A DNA stretch of 64,000 nt, taken from the NCBI RefSeq assembly GCF_013340305.1, contig NZ_BLVP01000010.1:186001-250000 (forward strand). The letters are read 5' to 3'. Under the pieces are notes generated by a model. It saw nothing but the letters and a program-made list of their open reading frames with translations, ran no database searches and was not told the origin of the DNA. Position 1 is the stretch's first letter. Each line of letters starts with the position of its first letter. Made by a program: the position numbers and the translations under genes. Shown here piece after piece: positions 61,342 to 64,000 of this stretch. Source of the DNA: Desulfovibrio psychrotolerans. GTDB lineage: Bacteria > Desulfobacterota > Desulfovibrionia > Desulfovibrionales > Desulfovibrionaceae.

Positions 61342-61419
61342 TGCATAAATAATCCAATAAGATCAATATATTAATCGCGATTCTCTGTGCGGATGCGTGG
61401 TGGAAAGGAAGAATGGCGG

Positions 61420-61483
61420 TGTCTCATGAGACAGTGCTGTGTCTCATATGTCTCAATAATGTCTCATGAGGTGTCTTGAGACA
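61420..61483. promoter_or_regulatory. Cluster of TGTCTCA/TGAGACA sites (candidate enhancer)
   Basis: A perfect 14-bp palindrome TGTCTCATGAGACA (61420-61433), single TGTCTCA half-sites at 61440 and 61449, TGTCTCATGAG at 61460 and TGTCTTGAGACA at 61472-61483. The cluster lies about 80-145 bp upstream of the -24 element, where bacterial enhancer-binding proteins bind. Confidence 0.75.
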
Positions 61484-61576
61484 TGTTGGGTCGGCAGCGT
61501 CTTCTGGCGGGAGGGGAGGGGGCGCCACTGCGGCCTGCTGCGCAGGTTTCGTGCTGCGGGAACACGATGCGGTCGG

Positions 61577-61664
61577 GGCTGGCCGATGGCAGACCGATGG
61601 CAGACCGATGGCAGACAGATGGCAGACCGATGGCAGACAGATGGCAGACTGGTGGCTGGCTGGC
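61577..61664. repeat. 11-bp tandem array (about 8 units)
   Basis: Contiguous 11-mers in register: GGCTGGCCGAT, GGCAGACCGAT (three copies), GGCAGACAGAT (two), GGCAGACTGGT, GGCTGGCTGGC. It lies between the enhancer cluster and the activator gene's 3' end. Several open frames read it, but only because the array has no stops. Confidence 0.88.
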
Positions 61665-61768
61665 GATAGGCAAACGACTGCAATAGATTGCCGGGCGACC
61701 GGCGGCGCCTTGTGGCACCGGTGACGATTGGTAGTGACTGGCGGGCGCGGGAAAGAGGCGGGTGGCGG

Positions 61769-64000
61769 TCAGTAATCCAGTCCCAGTTCGCGCATTTTGC
61801 GATAGAGCGTGGCCCGCCCTATGCCCAGCAGGCGGGCGGCATGCGCCTTGTTGCCATGAGCAGCCCGAATGGCGTTGGCTATGTCCTGTGCGGAGAGGTC
61901 ATGAAAGGCGGGGCGGCGGCCAGAATGAGACAGGTAAGGCGGATGGGACAAGCCAAGCGAATGAGGCAGGTTGTGTAAGCCGGCCATATACTCCTGTTCC
62001 GCCGGATACGCCTGCTTGGCAGAAGGGGAAAGGTGCGGAGAGTCCGGTTGCAAAGGCTGCGTCCTGCCGTTCATCGGCCCGTGATGTGGTGCGGAAGACT
62101 CTCCCGTAAAAGAAGGCGGCGCAGCGGATGGAAAGGCAGGAGAGAGGGGGGCATATCCATGGTTGCCCGGTGCCTGAAGGAACGGCGGATGCGGCATCAG
62201 TTGCGCACCCTCGTTACCGGACGCGGCAGTCAGGATTTCCGGCGTGAGGTGTTCCATGCCTATGGTGCCTGTCCGGCACAGAATGCAGGCATGCTCCACA
62301 GCATGTTTCAGTTCGCGTACGTTGCCCGACCACGGATGCCGCATGAAAAAATGCATGGCGTCATCAGAAACGCCCTCAATCTCGGTTTTCAAAGTCCGGT
62401 TAAAGTACTCCGTAAAGTGGCTGATGAGCAGGGGAATGTCATCCCGCCGCTCCCGCAGCGGCGGCAGGTGCACATGCATCACGTTCAGGCGGTAGTAGAG
62501 GTCAGCCCGGAAGCTGCCTTCGCGGACCTTGCGGAGCAGGTCGGCATTGGTGGCAGCCACAATGCGCACATCGGCCTTGCGTGTGGCCGTGTCGCCCACA
62601 CGTTCAAACTCCTTGGATTCCAGAAAACGCAGCAGCAGCACCTGAATGCGCAAAGAAATGTCGCCTATCTCGTCCAGAAAAATGGTGCCGCCTTCCGCAG
62701 CCTCGAAACGCCCTGCGCGGTTGCTGACCGCGCCGGTAAACGCGCCGCGCACATGGCCGAAGAGCTCGCTTTCCAGCAGGCTTTCCGACAGGGCGGTGCA
62801 GTTAACCTTTACCAGCGGGCCTGCGGCACGCGGCCCGTTATGGTGCAGGGCGTCTGCCACCAGTTCTTTTCCGGTGCCGGATTCACCCGTAACCAGCACG
62901 GTGGTATCCACCTCTGCCAGATTTTCCAGCAGGGTGTAGAGTTGCTGCATGCGCGCGCTTTTGCCCACTATGCTGCGGAAGGAGTGGCGTTCTTTGAGCT
63001 GGCGTTCCAGCGAGGCAAGCCGGGTTATGTCGCGGATGAGCAGCACCGCCCCGTCCATGGTGCCGCCTGCGGAAACCAGCGGTGAACAGCTGAGCACCAG
63101 CGCCTTGTCCATGCCCTCGTGCCGGTATTGGGTACGAAATTCGCGTACAGTCTGGCCTTGGTCAATGGTGCTGGCAAAGACTTGCAGGCAGGCGGCGGTG
63201 GCGTGGCGACATATTTCATGGAACGGCCTGCCCGCCACAAATTCGGCTCCGGCACCGAAAAAAGCCTCTCCCGCCCTGTTCACGCTGAGGATACGGCGCT
63301 GCCGGTCCACGGTGATAAGCGGGTCCTGCATGGAGGAGAACACGGCTTCCAGATTCTGCCGGTAATGTTCCTTTTCCGCCAGCGTGCTGCGCAACCGGGT
63401 ATTGGAGTCGGTAAGTTCCCGGGTGCGCTCCGCCACTTGCTCCTCAAGGGTGGTGTTAACCTGCTCCAGATGGCGGTAGAGGCGGAAGTTCTCCAGCAGG
63501 GTGGCGGAAGCAAAAAGTGCCACCGTGATAAGGTAGTGGCTTATGTCCGCCATGTCGCCGCGTTCTCCCGGTTCGTTGCCGAGAATGCCCGCAAACATGC
63601 CCAGCGGGCCGGATGCGGTGGAAAGGGGGTGCAGCAGCATTTTCCCCATCTGGGTCGTGACCACCGAGGGCTTGTTTCTGCCCAGAGCCCACGCGAAGGT
63701 GCGGTCTTCTATGAGCAGGGCTGTCTCCCGCCGGAAGGATTCGCGCATGTCGGGGTGGGAGCACCATGCAATGTCGAACTCGAAGGTCGCCTCATCCGCC
63801 AGCAGCATGCAGATGCCGGAAAAGTCCATGAGGGCAGAAAGCTTGGCGGCGGTTTGCGAGAGAATGGACGTTTCGTTTTCCAGTTCGTTCAGGCTGTTGC
63901 CGAACTGGCCCATGGAGGCGGCCAGCTCCAGCGCGCGCAGCGTGGCGCGGCGTTCTTCCGTGAGGGCAAAGTGGTGTTCGTGCTGGCTGGGTTCGCCGCC
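61769..64000 (-). CDS. Sigma-54-dependent transcriptional activator (5' end outside the window)
   Basis: At least 743 residues; the frame continues through the right edge, so the apparent ATG at 63913 is internal. Visible order: coiled-coil and GAF-like region (FSGICMLLADEATFEFDIAWCSH), a long coiled coil (EQVNTTLEEQVAERTRELTDSNTRL), a PAS domain (VFSSMQDPLITVDRQRRILSVNRAGEAFFGAG), the AAA+ domain (Walker A GESGTGKE, the GAFTGA loop, Walker B GGTIFLDEIGD, sensor regions) and a C-terminal Fis-type HTH (IANAIRAAHGNKAHAARLLGIGRATLYRKMRELGL). All elements needed to activate sigma-54 are present. It is the natural candidate to bind the TGTCTCA dyads and drive the thioredoxin-like gene. Confidence 0.93.
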   Translation of the reverse strand, partial: GGEPSQHEHHFALTEERRATLRALELAASMGQFGNSLNELENETSILSQTAAKLSALMDFSGICMLLADEATFEFDIAWCSHPDMRESFRRETALLIEDRTFAWALGRNKPSVVTTQMGKMLLHPLSTASGPLGMFAGILGNEPGERGDMADISHYLITVALFASATLLENFRLYRHLEQVNTTLEEQVAERTRELTDSNTRLRSTLAEKEHYRQNLEAVFSSMQDPLITVDRQRRILSVNRAGEAFFGAGAEFVAGRPFHEICRHATAACLQVFASTIDQGQTVREFRTQYRHEGMDKALVLSCSPLVSAGGTMDGAVLLIRDITRLASLERQLKERHSFRSIVGKSARMQQLYTLLENLAEVDTTVLVTGESGTGKELVADALHHNGPRAAGPLVKVNCTALSESLLESELFGHVRGAFTGAVSNRAGRFEAAEGGTIFLDEIGDISLRIQVLLLRFLESKEFERVGDTATRKADVRIVAATNADLLRKVREGSFRADLYYRLNVMHVHLPPLRERRDDIPLLISHFTEYFNRTLKTEIEGVSDDAMHFFMRHPWSGNVRELKHAVEHACILCRTGTIGMEHLTPEILTAASGNEGAQLMPHPPFLQAPGNHGYAPLSPAFPSAAPPSFTGESSAPHHGPMNGRTQPLQPDSPHLSPSAKQAYPAEQEYMAGLHNLPHSLGLSHPPYLSHSGRRPAFHDLSAQDIANAIRAAHGNKAHAARLLGIGRATLYRKMRELGLDY

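Noticed and set aside
61453-61724. Several short ORFs on both strands rich in repeated CHRSAI- or RQTDG-type peptides
   Set aside because: They are translations of the 11-bp array (33 bp = 11 codons) in different frames.

Overview
The window (about 60% G+C, densely coded on both strands) looks like the chromosome of a Desulfovibrio-type sulfate reducer (Desulfovibrionaceae). Grounds: gene content and order (psd-pssA-leuA-leuC-leuD-leuB; a TauE/SafE-type exporter heading a long operon; several MCPs and two-component proteins; a divergent acs and acetate-CoA-ligase/GNAT pair) and an exact match to the TTGTGA-N6-TCACAA motif described for HcpR in this group. Species cannot be fixed from the sequence alone. 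No rRNA, tRNA, CRISPR array, IS element or prophage was seen.

Layout. 1-9.6 kb (minus): start of a lipoprotein, leucine operon with a 41-codon candidate leader ORF, phosphatidylethanolamine synthesis (psd, pssA), oxidative pentose phosphate enzymes (zwf, gnd). 9.9-16.2 kb (plus): metallophosphoesterase, Ser/Thr kinase with a DUF1566 tail, a Cys-cluster protein, heptose epimerase hldD and a family 2 glycosyltransferase. 16.4-20.5 kb (minus): receiver-PAS-kinase protein with an eroded ATPase domain, mutL. 20.7-22.5 kb (plus): fetAB-type metal exporter, a small Cys protein. 22.6-30.0 kb (minus): FMN 2-hydroxyacid oxidase with its GntR regulator, AhpD-like protein with a NemR-like TetR regulator, glutamine-type ABC transporter, LysR regulator, with a divergent PACE efflux gene. 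30.6-32.8 kb: alanine dehydrogenase, HU/IHF-like protein. 33.5-36.5 kb (plus): radical SAM protein, TPR protein, low-G+C methyltransferase. 36.6-40.5 kb (minus): MCP, DUF4197 protein. 40.5-50.0 kb (minus): a tightly packed seven-gene operon (TauE-like exporter, membrane protein, PhnD-type lipoprotein, histidine kinase with an eight-Cys cluster, response regulator, dikinase-like phosphotransferase lacking the PEP-binding barrel, dual-specificity phosphatase fused to a Cys-cluster domain). 50.5-56.6 kb: periplasmic binding protein, ADP-forming acyl-CoA-synthetase/GNAT protein, acs. 57-60.5 kb (plus): double-Cache MCP, a 59-residue protein overlapping a membrane-anchored protein. 60.9-64 kb (minus): thioredoxin-like protein behind a sigma-54 promoter and an array of TGTCTCA dyads, and the sigma-54 activator gene upstream of it.

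Two things stand out. First, the 40.5-50.0 kb operon reads as an undescribed sensing and phosphotransfer module. Second, many intergenic regions hold degenerate tandem arrays in strict register, several with periods near one, two or three DNA helical turns (10, 10, 10, 11, 11, 21, 21, 32 bp), alongside arrays of 12, 14 and 19 bp.
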